A DNA stretch of 64,000 nucleotides from Hyphomicrobiales bacterium (lineage in GTDB: Bacteria; Pseudomonadota; Alphaproteobacteria; Rhizobiales; Beijerinckiaceae). The position numbers and the translations under genes were made by a program. The stretch spans positions 1 through 64,000 of the forward strand of contig JAFBAS010000152.1 in assembly GCA_019247605.1 (NCBI GenBank). Direction: 5' to 3'. Under the pieces are notes generated by a model. It saw nothing but the letters and a program-made list of their open reading frames with translations. It searched no databases and was not told the DNA's origin. Positions 26,171 through 35,347 of the stretch are shown here, piece by piece (within the stretch, counting starts at the first letter, position 1; the number at the start of each line of letters is the position of its first letter).

Positions 26171-29100
26171 TGTCCCGAAAGAGCGAGGGGTCAAGCATAG
26201 GGCAGTTAGCCGTTCTTGGGGGACCAGGGAGCCCGGCCCAGGTCCGTAGGGAGCGCCGGTTCAAGTGGCAGCGATTCTGGGTCGCGCAGGGCGGCCAAAT
26301 TGAACTGTCCGACGGGGGCTACCTCGTAGATCCTGAAGCGCAATGGACCGCCAGCAGAAGCGAACTGCATACCTTGACGGACCTTGGCGAGGGTCGGGCG
26401 CTTGCGCTTCTCGGCGAGCCCGGCATGGGGAAGTCTATTGCGTTGGAAGCGGAGGCCACGCGTCAGAGAGCAGACGCTCAGAGCCGCGGCGTCACCGTGA
26501 TCCACGAGGACCTCCGCAAGTTCACGAGTGATCATCTTCTCTACAAAAAGGTCTTTGAGAGCCCCCAATTTGTCGCGTGGAAGGAAGGGCGCGGCGAGCT
26601 CCTCCTCCAACTAGATAGCCTGGACGAAGCGCTGCTGCGGATCGATACCGTCGCCGCACTGATCGCCGACGAGCTTCTGGGCCTACCGGTCGAGCGGCTC
26701 TCGATTCGCATTGCCTGTCGTACGCTGGTCTGGCCGGCGGCTACGCTGATGCCCGTGTTTGAGCGTCTCTGGGGTGAAGATGCTATCGGCGCCTACGAGA
26801 TCGCACCGTTGCGTCGGTCAGACGTGCGGGCGGCGGCGCAAAGGTGGCCAGTTGATGTAGAAGCGTTCCTTGAGCAGGTGAGAGTCGCGAATGCCGTACC
26901 CTTCGCAATCAAGCCCCTGACTCTCAATTTACTTTTGCGCCTGTTCGAGGCCGAGGGGCGCCTTCCCAACAGCATTGTCGATCTCTATCGGCGCGGGTGT
27001 CTGAGCTTGTGCGAAGAACAGAGCGTTAATCGTCGGGATGCTCAGCGCGTTGGGCGACTGAATCCGGCGCAGCGCTATCAGCTCGCGGGCCGCGTTGCGG
27101 CGATTTCGATGCTGGCGAACAGGTACGCGGTATGGACCGGCATAGAAGGCCAAGTCATCCCCGAGGAGGATGTGACACTCTCCACACTCGCTGTTGGCTC
27201 GGAACCAGGCAATGGGGGCCACATCGACGTGACGCGGGAACATCTACGCGAGGTTCTCGATAGCGGCCTTTTCTCGTCGCGTGGTGACGACCGCATGGGT
27301 TGGGCGCACCAAAGTTACGCGGAATTCCTGGCTGCGGACTATCTCATCGCCCGGAATGTTCCGGTGCGAAACGTCCTTGACGTGCTGCGCCATCCCTCTG
27401 GCGGCCTCGTCCCGCAGCTCGCGATGGTCACCGCTTGGGCGGCGTCGCTCCACACGAATCTCCGACGCGCGCTCATTGAGCGCGAACCTATCGTTCTTTT
27501 ACACGGAGACCTCGTCGGCTGGGACGTCGCCGATCTGGCCGCTTTAACAGATGCTCTCTTGAAGGGGCTCGATCAGGATCGCGCTCACGACTCCATCCTG
27601 GGAATCGGTGACCGCTATCGGAAGCTCGCGCACCCCGGCCTAGGGATGCAGCTTCGGCCCTACGTTGCAGGACAGGGACACGGGATTATCGCCAGGCGTG
27701 CCGCCATGCGTATCGCCGAAGCCTGTTCGCCGTCAGACCTTCGGGACGACTTGTTGGCCGTCGCCACAGATCAGACCGATGATCCGCACATCCGCGCCTG
27801 CGCGGTCGCGGCGTTAGCGACGTGCGGCGACCCTAGCATCTGGCCGGCGCTAAGGCCTTTGGCGCTGGATGGAGTGGGGCCAGATCCGAACAACGACATC
27901 AAAGGTCAGGCCCTTGAAATCCTGTGGCCGAAATATCTCAAAGCGGTAGATTTGTTCCAATATATCGATCAGCCACGGGAGAGCTATTTCGGGTCGTACG
28001 CTGCGTTCCTAACAGGAACCTTGCCAAGGACCCTCAACCGTGAGGACCTACCCGCCGCACTCAGCTGGGCGGCTGAATTTGCTCGCGAGACGGACCACAC
28101 GGCGGGCGACTACCATCGTAGGCGACTGGCCGACGCGATCATGCGCACCGCCTGGAAGCATATCCATGACAACGAGATTGTTCTGCTGGTCCTCGACTAC
28201 GTAGCGGCGGTCATCGGCGTGCAGTACGAGCTCTTTTTTGGAGTAGAGCACGAGACCAATGATGCATTCCGCAAACTAGTCGCCGACGATACCGACGCAC
28301 GACATGCGCTCCTCCAAGCCGCCCTGGCGGCCCCGCGCGCTCAAACCTTCATCTTCGGGCTCTTGCGCTCCGGCCTCCTTCTCCGCGAGGATTTTGAATG
28401 GCTTCTGAGCCTATCGCCTAGCGGCGAGCAGCCGTCGAAACGCGTTGATCCTACGACCCTATGTATGTTTGTGCAGCAGACGTACGATGGGAGCGATGTC
28501 CACTTCGCCGCACTTTACGACGCTGCCGCACGCTGGCCACTACTCCGGTCGGAATATGCTGCATGGTTTGACGGGGTGCTACTCGGTTCCGCGCAGGCCG
28601 AGCAGCTTAAGGAATTGTATCGTCTCTCGACAGAGCACGCTAATCGACGGGTTCCTATGGTCAATCCGCCGCCAGCGCAGCGCGTTCGTGAGTGCCTTGA
28701 GCGGTTCGAGGCGGGTGACGTCCATGCCTGGTGGCAGATGAATCGGGAGCTGACGCTTAAGCCTAATAGCACGCATTATGGCACCAATTTCGAATATCGG
28801 ATCGCGAGCTTTCCGGGCTGGGACGAAGCCGATGAAGCGACTCGCGGCCGCATCCAGGCATCGGCCATGCAGTTCCTCGATCGCGCCAAATCGACGGTTA
28901 GCGAGTGGAGCGGGACTAACAGCTTCAATCATAGTGACTTGGCCGCTTATCGAGCACTCGTTCTCCTAAAGGAGTTTCGGCCGGCTATTTACAATGACCT
29001 CGGCGTGCTACTATGGCGCAAATGGGCTTCGATGGTCATCTCTGTCCCGCAGGAAACGGGCACAGAAGCCTCGAAGCTCCACGATGAAATTATAGCTGAT

Positions 29101-30498
29101 GCGATGGCGGCCGCGCCAGCGGAGATAGCCGCGACGGTGTTAGCGCTCGTTCGAGCGGAGAAGCAGCGGCAGAGGGAAGCCGAGCAACCCCAGGCAGAGG
29201 GCATGCCGTCATTTTTGTTCCTGCGCCAGCTCAATCCCGCACAGGAAAACCCGCATTTGATGGCAGCGCTGCTACACGAACTCGCCGACGATCAGACGAC
29301 ACCCCAACAACTCGTGGCAATCCTGGCATTCCTGCTTCGAGGGAATGCCACAGCCTCACGGGAACAAGCTTTCCGCTATTTCGAGCCATGGCCCTGCCCG
29401 CCGGGGCGGCGGGAACACGCTTTATCGGCCGCGGTCGCGCTACTCGAGTATGATACCGCCGCCGCCTGGACCCGGGTATGGACGGTTATCGCGGCCGATG
29501 CCGAATTTGGACGTGAGCTGTTCCTGCGCGTGGCTCATGGCCATCGCTTTGATGGCTCGCGCTGTTCGAGTCTGTCCGAACTGCAACTAGCCGATCTCTA
29601 CATCTGGCTTGCCCAGAACTTTCCGCATGCGGAGGATCCCGGCCACAGTGACGAGGGCGCTCGCTACATGGCGCCACGGGATTCCGTCGTGGATTTGCGC
29701 GACGGCATTATCGGCGTTCTTGTCAGGCGAGGTACGCCCGAGGCGGTGATTGCGATACGGTGCATCATCGTCGGCCTGCCACACCTTCGGTGGCTCGCTT
29801 ACCATCTTATCGAAGCCGATCAACTGATGCGTCAGCGTACGTGGACACCGTTGACGCCGCCCGAAGTCCTCCGCCTAGTCGATCGCCCGGATGGGCGGCT
29901 CGTTCAATCCCCCGAGCAACTCGCCGAGACATTGGTCGAAATCCTTAGAAGGTATGAAGCGTGGCTGCATGGTGAGCAGTTGCAGGTGCGGGGCCTTTGG
30001 GACCGGCAACGGGGCGGTACGCTATTGCGTCCTGTCGAAGAGGACGCATTTTCAGACCATGTGAAGGTCTTCCTGCAGCGGGAGCTGGGGGAGCGGGCCA
30101 TTGTTGTGAACCGCGAAGTCGAGATTGGGCGCGTACCTGGTGCCCCGATCGGAACCCGGACAGATATTCGCGTCGACGCGATCCGGCGGAACTCGGATGG
30201 TCACTCCTTCGACAAAATCACGGCGGTGATTGAAACGAAGGGGTGTTGGAACGCCTCGCTCATGACCGCGATGGAGACACAACTCCGGAACGATTATCTA
30301 ACGCGGTTAGGCGCGCCGGTCGGCATCTATCTAGTCGGCTGGTTCGATAAGCCGAAGTGGGACGGGTCCGATGGGCGGCGGGCGAGGGCTCCGCTCTGGG
30401 ATGCCGCAGAGGCTCAACAACGGCTCGACGCCTTGGCGGCCGGGTTGCCTCCAGGATTCGACATTCGGCCCGTCGTGCTGGACTGCCACGCGCCATGA
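26170..30498 (+). CDS. STAND/NACHT-like NTPase with helical repeats and C-terminal PD-(D/E)XK nuclease motif
   Basis: 1442 residues, standing alone. Domains in order: a leader (1-75); a P-loop NTPase with Walker A GEPGMGKS at 82-89, Walker B LLLQLDSLDEA at 144-154 and a sensor-like IRIACRTLVWP near 179-189; a winged-helix-like part; and a long helical middle (about 400-1250) with HEAT-like repeats near 500-600 (RRAAMRIAEACS, IRACAVAALATCGDPSIWPA). The C-terminal domain (about 1300-1442) reads TDIRVDAIRR then VIETKGCW and QLRNDYL, giving Asp1332, Glu1355 and Lys1357 of a PD-(D/E)XK nuclease plus a Gln1371/Tyr1376 RecB-like motif. GC and codon use (tta, cta, ata) are visibly lower than neighbours. 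STAND proteins with effector domains are known bacterial immune sensors (Avs, bNACHT), but their effectors are mostly N-terminal. Anti-phage or anti-plasmid function is inference. Confidence 0.8.
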   Translation: MSRKSEGSSIGQLAVLGGPGSPAQVRRERRFKWQRFWVAQGGQIELSDGGYLVDPEAQWTASRSELHTLTDLGEGRALALLGEPGMGKSIALEAEATRQRADAQSRGVTVIHEDLRKFTSDHLLYKKVFESPQFVAWKEGRGELLLQLDSLDEALLRIDTVAALIADELLGLPVERLSIRIACRTLVWPAATLMPVFERLWGEDAIGAYEIAPLRRSDVRAAAQRWPVDVEAFLEQVRVANAVPFAIKPLTLNLLLRLFEAEGRLPNSIVDLYRRGCLSLCEEQSVNRRDAQRVGRLNPAQRYQLAGRVAAISMLANRYAVWTGIEGQVIPEEDVTLSTLAVGSEPGNGGHIDVTREHLREVLDSGLFSSRGDDRMGWAHQSYAEFLAADYLIARNVPVRNVLDVLRHPSGGLVPQLAMVTAWAASLHTNLRRALIEREPIVLLHGDLVGWDVADLAALTDALLKGLDQDRAHDSILGIGDRYRKLAHPGLGMQLRPYVAGQGHGIIARRAAMRIAEACSPSDLRDDLLAVATDQTDDPHIRACAVAALATCGDPSIWPALRPLALDGVGPDPNNDIKGQALEILWPKYLKAVDLFQYIDQPRESYFGSYAAFLTGTLPRTLNREDLPAALSWAAEFARETDHTAGDYHRRRLADAIMRTAWKHIHDNEIVLLVLDYVAAVIGVQYELFFGVEHETNDAFRKLVADDTDARHALLQAALAAPRAQTFIFGLLRSGLLLREDFEWLLSLSPSGEQPSKRVDPTTLCMFVQQTYDGSDVHFAALYDAAARWPLLRSEYAAWFDGVLLGSAQAEQLKELYRLSTEHANRRVPMVNPPPAQRVRECLERFEAGDVHAWWQMNRELTLKPNSTHYGTNFEYRIASFPGWDEADEATRGRIQASAMQFLDRAKSTVSEWSGTNSFNHSDLAAYRALVLLKEFRPAIYNDLGVLLWRKWASMVISVPQETGTEASKLHDEIIADAMAAAPAEIAATVLALVRAEKQRQREAEQPQAEGMPSFLFLRQLNPAQENPHLMAALLHELADDQTTPQQLVAILAFLLRGNATASREQAFRYFEPWPCPPGRREHALSAAVALLEYDTAAAWTRVWTVIAADAEFGRELFLRVAHGHRFDGSRCSSLSELQLADLYIWLAQNFPHAEDPGHSDEGARYMAPRDSVVDLRDGIIGVLVRRGTPEAVIAIRCIIVGLPHLRWLAYHLIEADQLMRQRTWTPLTPPEVLRLVDRPDGRLVQSPEQLAETLVEILRRYEAWLHGEQLQVRGLWDRQRGGTLLRPVEEDAFSDHVKVFLQRELGERAIVVNREVEIGRVPGAPIGTRTDIRVDAIRRNSDGHSFDKITAVIETKGCWNASLMTAMETQLRNDYLTRLGAPVGIYLVGWFDKPKWDGSDGRRARAPLWDAAEAQQRLDALAAGLPPGFDIRPVVLDCHAP

Positions 30499-30731
30499 CT
30501 TTCTGGCACCTTACCTGCTTCTGATATCAAAATCTCTGGCGATGGACTCCTCACACCTTGGCCAATGGGCGCGCAATCGATTGTCTACTAATGCCACTGA
30601 TCGGGGCCGATTGCTCTGGAAGGAGCCCGATTCAGCCAGCCTACTAGGCCGAGTTGAACGAGTGTCCAATCATCGAGAGATTCCGACTCTCTTGTCGAAA
30701 AGCTAGGCCCTAGCGTCGCCCGCCTTACGTT

Positions 30732-31763
30732 TCACACGAGCTCGGCCTGCACGGTGCCTTTGCGCTCGAGCCAGGAAGGCGTGGGGAGGCCCTTGCTTCG
30801 CAGGAACTCGGGGTTGAAGAGCTTCGATTGATAGCGCGTGCCGTAATCGCAGAGCACCGTCACGATGGTGTGTCCGGGGCCGAGCTCCCTTGCGAGGCGG
30901 ATGGCGCCGGCCACATTGATGCCCGAGGAGCCGCCAAGGCAGAGGCCTTCGTGCTCCAAGAGGTCGAAGATGATCCCGACCGCCTCTTCATCGGGGATCT
31001 GAAAGGCGGCATCGACCTTCATCCCCTCGATGTTCTTGGTGATCCGGACTTGCCCGATGCCCTCCGTGATCGAGGAGCCGGACGCCTTGAGCTCGCCCGT
31101 GGTGTAATAGCTGAAGAGGGACGCGCCCATCGGATCGGCGATGCCGATCGCGATGTCCTTGTTGCGTTCCTTCAGCGCGATGGCGACGCCGGCGAGGGTT
31201 CCGCCGGTGCCGACGGCGCAGATGAAGCCGTCGACCTTGCCGCCGGTCTGCTCCCAGATTTCCGGCCCCGTTGTTTCGATATGCGCCTGACGGTTTGCGA
31301 CATTGTCGAATTGGTTTGCCCAGACCGCCCCGTTCGGTTCGCTCTTCGCAAGCTTCTCGGCAACACGACCAGACACCTTCACGTAATTGTTCGGGTTGGC
31401 GTAGCCCACCGCCGGAACCTCGATGAGCTCGGCTCCGGCAAGCCGCAGCATGTCCTTTTTCTCCTGCGATTGCGTCAGCGGGATCACGATCACCGAGCGA
31501 AGTTGAAGGGCGTTGCCCACGAGCGCGAGCCCGATTCCCGTATTGCCGGCGGTGCCTTCGACCACGACCCCGCCGGGCTTCAAGGCACCCCGCGCGAGCG
31601 CATCCTTGATGATGAAGAGGGCGGCGCGATCCTTTACGGATTGGCCGGGGTTCATGAACTCCGCCTTGCCCAGGATGGTGCAACCGGTCATCTCGGACGC
31701 GCGATTGAGCTTGATCAGCGGGGTGTTGCCGATCGCTTCGATCACATTGGCGCGGATGCTCAT
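30732..31763 (-). CDS. cysK: Cysteine synthase A-type PLP enzyme
   Basis: 343 residues. PLP is held by Lys44 in NPGQSVKDRAALF; the phosphate loop is EGTAGNTGIGLALVG; the C-terminal GGSSGINVAGAIRLA holds the cofactor pyridine. The enzyme would make cysteine from O-acetylserine and sulphide. It is somewhat longer than E. coli CysK (323), and the C-terminal SWLERKGTVQAELV is typical of the longer alphaproteobacterial form that is also annotated as a cysteine desulfhydrase. It lies 120 bases downstream of paaE on the same strand. The accessory NTPase-nuclease gene ends 233 bases away, convergent to it. Confidence 0.9.
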   Translation of the reverse strand: MSIRANVIEAIGNTPLIKLNRASEMTGCTILGKAEFMNPGQSVKDRAALFIIKDALARGALKPGGVVVEGTAGNTGIGLALVGNALQLRSVIVIPLTQSQEKKDMLRLAGAELIEVPAVGYANPNNYVKVSGRVAEKLAKSEPNGAVWANQFDNVANRQAHIETTGPEIWEQTGGKVDGFICAVGTGGTLAGVAIALKERNKDIAIGIADPMGASLFSYYTTGELKASGSSITEGIGQVRITKNIEGMKVDAAFQIPDEEAVGIIFDLLEHEGLCLGGSSGINVAGAIRLARELGPGHTIVTVLCDYGTRYQSKLFNPEFLRSKGLPTPSWLERKGTVQAELV

Positions 31764-31886
31764 GAGGATGGTTCCATTGCTCGTCGGTGATGGTTGCGCA
31801 AAGCATAGTCGTGAAGGAGGCGCAGTTCGAGAGGCGTGCCGCGGAAAGGTCGCTCCAGCTTCCGCGAGCTCGCCGACGAAGGGCCG

Positions 31887-32981
31887 TCACGCCTCGTCGA
31901 AATCGAGGCTCACCGCCGGCGATGTCGGACGCGATTGGCAGGCCAGCACGAACCCTTTCTCCTTTTCCCAGGGCTCGAGCGAGTAGTTGCGCACCATGGT
32001 GACGGTGCCTGAGAGGAGCTTGGCGCGGCAAGTGCAGCACATCCCGCCCTTGCAGGAAAAGGGGAGCTCGACACCGGCGCGCAGCCCGGCATCGATCACG
32101 CCTTCATCGGCCGCGACCGGAAACCTGTGCGTCACCCCGTCGAGCTTCACTGTCGCGATGGCGATCGGTTCACGCTCCTGGCCCCTCGATCCGCTCTCTT
32201 TCACCGGCCTTGCCCGAGTGAAGGCGGTCGGCGTCGCTGGCGTGAAAAGCTCGAGATGAACGCGATCCTTTGACACTCCCAAATCGGCAAGCGCGATTTG
32301 CGCCGCTTCCATCATGCCTTGTGGACCGCAAAGGAACGCATGATCGATTTTCTGCCCCGGCAAGCTCGCCCGCACCAAGGTCGCAATCCTCCGCGCATCG
32401 AGCCGGCCGTGGAGGAGGGGCAAATCCTGGGCCTCGCGCGAGAGGACGTGATGCACGGCCAGTCGGCCGAGATGCTTGTCCTTCAAATCCTCGAGCGCAT
32501 CCTTGAACATGATGTCTCGCGACGAACGATTGCCGTAAAGCAGCACGAACCGGCTTTTCTTCTCGCGCGAGAGGATCGTTTTGATGTGTGACATCACCGG
32601 CGTGATGCCGGACCCGCAGGCGATGCCGACATATATTTGCGCGGCTTGCGGATCGATCGGGACCGTGAATCGGCCCATCGGCGTCATCACATCCATGGAA
32701 TCGCCGAGCTTGAGCGCCTCGTTGACATGGGTCGAGAAGATGCCGCCGCCGACCTTCTTCACCGCCACGCGCAGTTCGCCGTCATCGAGGCCTGAGCAGA
32801 TCGAATAGGAGCGCCGCTCTTCACCGCCTTCGAACGGGGCGCGCAAGGTGAGGTATTGGCCGGGCTCGAAACGATAAGCGCTTGCAAGCTCCCGCGGGAC
32901 CGCGAACGCAATGGATACGGAGTCGTTCGTCTCGCGGTGCAAATCGGCGACCGTGAGTCGATGGAAATGCGGGGCACTCAT
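31887..32981 (-). CDS. paaE: Phenylacetyl-CoA epoxidase reductase subunit PaaE
   Basis: 364 residues. An N-terminal ferredoxin-NADP reductase module has RFEPGQYLTLRAPFEGGEER then RSYSICSG (FAD) and YVGIACGSGITPVMSHIKTI (NADPH). A C-terminal plant-type [2Fe-2S] ferredoxin has ELPFSCKGGMCCTCRAK and a later VLACQSRP cysteine. It would pass electrons from NADPH to the di-iron subunit PaaA. PaaD is upstream with a gap of 118 bases. PaaA and PaaB are not in this cluster, so its partner here is uncertain; it might serve another oxygenase. Confidence 0.88.
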   Translation of the reverse strand: MSAPHFHRLTVADLHRETNDSVSIAFAVPRELASAYRFEPGQYLTLRAPFEGGEERRSYSICSGLDDGELRVAVKKVGGGIFSTHVNEALKLGDSMDVMTPMGRFTVPIDPQAAQIYVGIACGSGITPVMSHIKTILSREKKSRFVLLYGNRSSRDIMFKDALEDLKDKHLGRLAVHHVLSREAQDLPLLHGRLDARRIATLVRASLPGQKIDHAFLCGPQGMMEAAQIALADLGVSKDRVHLELFTPATPTAFTRARPVKESGSRGQEREPIAIATVKLDGVTHRFPVAADEGVIDAGLRAGVELPFSCKGGMCCTCRAKLLSGTVTMVRNYSLEPWEKEKGFVLACQSRPTSPAVSLDFDEA

Positions 32982-33099
32982 CGCAAGCTGTTTTTTCCGA
33001 GGAGCTCGGGAAGGACCGAGCGCGAGCTTGCCTGTTTGCCTGCGAGCCTTTTGCCGTCCAGGCGTGAAGCTTCGGACATGAGCTCGCGGGGTTTTCCGC

Positions 33100-33636
33100 T
33101 CAGATGCATTTGAACTGATCGAAGGGCTCGCGGCAAGTCTTGCAGCGCCACAAGGCCTTGCACGCAGTCGAGCCGAATTCCGAGATTCGCTCGACCGCTT
33201 CGGAGCCGCACCGCGGACAGGAGAGCGTTTCCTTGCCGAATAAGCCGCCGCGTGAGGACGATTTGGTGGGCGGCACGATCCCGTATTTCAGCAATTTCGC
33301 GCGTCCCTCTTCGCTCATCCAGTCGGTCGTCCACGCCGGCGAAAGCACGGTCGTGATCTTGCGGCTGCGAAATCCGGCCCTTTCGAGCGCGATATCGGCC
33401 TCGACCGCGATCATGTTCATCGCCGGACAGCCCGAATAGGTCGGGGTGATTACCGCCTCGACGCTCTCGCCTGCAATCTTCACCTCCCGCAGGATGCCCA
33501 GATCGGCGATCGTGAGCACGGGGATTTCCGGATCATGCACGGTTTTGAGCGCCGCAAGGGCGCGCTTGCGCAGGGCCCGCGTCCTCGTCTCGGGCGCCGC
33601 GCCATCCTCGGTATCGGGGCCCTCGTGTTCGCGCAT
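33100..33636 (-). CDS. paaD: Phenylacetyl-CoA epoxidase assembly protein PaaD
   Basis: 178 residues. The N-terminal MIP18/DUF59 domain has VHDPEIPVLTIADLGILR and TPTYSGCPAMNMIAVEADI, with the conserved Cys. A C-terminal zinc ribbon has SCPRCGSEAVERIS and WRCKTCREPFDQFKC. The DUF59 part is linked to iron-sulphur assembly in the family; in the phenylacetate system PaaD is needed for activity although it is not in the core complex. The start at 33636 is four bases after the paaC stop, with TAGGAC upstream, so translation is coupled to paaC. Confidence 0.9.
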   Translation of the reverse strand: MREHEGPDTEDGAAPETRTRALRKRALAALKTVHDPEIPVLTIADLGILREVKIAGESVEAVITPTYSGCPAMNMIAVEADIALERAGFRSRKITTVLSPAWTTDWMSEEGRAKLLKYGIVPPTKSSSRGGLFGKETLSCPRCGSEAVERISEFGSTACKALWRCKTCREPFDQFKCI

Positions 33637-33640
33637 CGTC

Positions 33641-34396
33641 CTACCATGTCGCGCCGGGATAGGTCCTTTGCAAGTATTGGAGCTCGGCCAGCACGTGGCC
33701 GAGGTGTTCGGAGTGTCTTCCGTGCCGCCCGCCCGTCTGCATCCAGCCCTGATGTGGGCGCGCCAACCTCGCTTCGCCGAGCACAGGATCGACGTTTGCG
33801 TCGAATTTGCCCTTCAGAGTCGCCGGGTCGACGGCGATGCCCGAAGCGATGAGGACGTGCTCGACCTCATCGCTCTCGAAAAGCTCACCCGTATAGGGCC
33901 ATTCTTCGGCAAGTGCTTCTTCCATGCGCCGGTGGCTTTCGGCCGTGCCGTCCCCGAGACGCACTGTCCACTCCCGGCAATGGCGCAAATGGTAGGCAGC
34001 TTCCTTGACGGCCTTCGCCGCGATTGCCGAAAGCGTCGCGTCGGTCGAGCCCGTCATGGCTTCCCAGAAAGGATGCATGAAGGCGGAAAGGAGAAATTGC
34101 CGCAGTATTGTCGTGGCAAAATCGCCGTTTGGCCGCTCGACAATCAGAAGATTGCGATATTGCATCACGTCGCGCAGATAAGCGAAAGCGTCCTCGCCCC
34201 GCCCTTCGCCCTCGATTACCCCCGCATAAGCATAGAGAGAGCGAGCCTGGCCGATGAGATCGAGCGCGAGGTTGGCGAGGGCCAGCTCCTCTTCGAGTAC
34301 CGGTGCGTGACCGCACCACTCGGAAAGCCGATGCCCATTGATGAGCGCCGTATCGGCGAGCCGGAGCGTGTAAACAAGGAGGGCGTCTTCGCTCAT
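33641..34396 (-). CDS. paaC: Phenylacetyl-CoA epoxidase structural subunit PaaC
   Basis: 251 residues, ferritin-like helical bundle. Motifs include LRLADTALINGHRLSEWCGHAPVLEEELALANLALDLIGQAR (early helices), FLLSAFMHPFWEAM and EAAYHLRHCREWTVRLGDGT. In the PaaABCE complex, PaaC is the non-catalytic partner that binds and stabilises PaaA. PaaA and PaaB normally precede it, but the next gene upstream, 15 bases away, is a CHAD protein. It is intact in length, so this is not a broken gene but an incomplete locus. Confidence 0.92.
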   Translation of the reverse strand: MSEDALLVYTLRLADTALINGHRLSEWCGHAPVLEEELALANLALDLIGQARSLYAYAGVIEGEGRGEDAFAYLRDVMQYRNLLIVERPNGDFATTILRQFLLSAFMHPFWEAMTGSTDATLSAIAAKAVKEAAYHLRHCREWTVRLGDGTAESHRRMEEALAEEWPYTGELFESDEVEHVLIASGIAVDPATLKGKFDANVDPVLGEARLARPHQGWMQTGGRHGRHSEHLGHVLAELQYLQRTYPGATW

Positions 34397-34411
34397 GCGG
34401 GCGCGTTTCCG

Positions 34412-35347
34412 TCAGCCGGTGCGCTTCTGCGGCTCGGCGGACGCATCCGAGGCTTGATGCAAGCCTTGCGCAGTTTCGGTGATCGCGGCCTTCCCGACTT
34501 CGCGTGCCAGCCATTTTTCGAATTCGCGCGGCTTGCCGGCAAACAGGGTAGCTGCCGCTTTCACCGATTTGCGTGCCAATTGCTGGTAGCGCTTGTCGGC
34601 CGCCTCCTCGAGCCGGATCAGGTCTTCGGCCGAAACATCGGCACGCGTGCGCACGAAGTCCCGCAAGACCTCGAGATCATGGCAAAGCCCGAGTCGGTCA
34701 CGCAGACGCTTCAGTTTGGCATGGCGCACCGCGACCTTGCCTTTCGCGCCGAGCGCGAAAAAAGCGAGATGGTTCTGATGATCGACGCAGGCCTTGCGCA
34801 AGAGATGAAGTGCCGCCTCCTTGCCCGCTTCGAGCGCGACCGTGTGGCGGCGTGCCCTTCGATAGGTTTTCACGGCGCCCTTGTGCAGGTCCTGACCCCT
34901 TCCCTTGATCGGCAGAGCCCGCCAGATCGCGCCGAACCGCACCATGCGGTCCCGGTCCCATCGGCGCGAGCGCCGGTCGAGGCTCGCGGCGGCGGCGCGG
35001 TGATGGGCGGAGAGAACCGGGCCGATGCGAGACGCCGCATCGCCGAGCTCGCCCGAGAGCGATTGCAGCGTCTTGAGCATGACTGTCGCGTCGCGGCTGT
35101 GGCCGAGGCGCCGGCGCCACTCGCCCGTGACCTCGCGCGTGTCGTCCGCAAGAACCGCAAGCGATGCCGGCGCAAGACGCAGGAGCGAACGCAAAAGCTT
35201 GAGCTCGCGGCGCGACTTATGGATGACGGGCTCCGTGAGCCGTCCTCCTTGCAAGACGCTGGTCAGGCCGCCCAGAACGCGCAATATGTCGGCCCCCCAG
35301 ACGGCCAGCCATGGATCGCCCGGCCTTTGTCGCGTCGCATCGAGCAT
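34412..35347 (-). CDS. CHAD domain protein
   Basis: 311 residues. The chain is an alpha-helical bundle rich in Arg, Lys and His ([58 protein letters not shown]). This is the pattern of CHAD domains, which have conserved histidines that can bind polyphosphate. It has no CYTH domain, unlike triphosphatase relatives. It is 15 bases upstream of paaC and divergent from gatB. Its place before paaC is unusual, because paaA-paaB would be expected there. Role in polyphosphate granule or phosphate metabolism is inference. Confidence 0.8.
   Translation of the reverse strand: MLDATRQRPGDPWLAVWGADILRVLGGLTSVLQGGRLTEPVIHKSRRELKLLRSLLRLAPASLAVLADDTREVTGEWRRRLGHSRDATVMLKTLQSLSGELGDAASRIGPVLSAHHRAAAASLDRRSRRWDRDRMVRFGAIWRALPIKGRGQDLHKGAVKTYRRARRHTVALEAGKEAALHLLRKACVDHQNHLAFFALGAKGKVAVRHAKLKRLRDRLGLCHDLEVLRDFVRTRADVSAEDLIRLEEAADKRYQQLARKSVKAAATLFAGKPREFEKWLAREVGKAAITETAQGLHQASDASAEPQKRTG

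Noticed and set aside
26170..30498. Avs-type (AVAST) protein
   Set aside because: The nuclease motif is C-terminal, while Avs proteins carry effectors at the N-terminus; no N-terminal effector is visible.
30499..30731. A small gene or attachment tRNA between the large NTPase gene and cysK
   Set aside because: An open frame covers part of it but has no domain. A hairpin GAGAG/CTCTC looks like an anticodon arm but no cloverleaf can be drawn.
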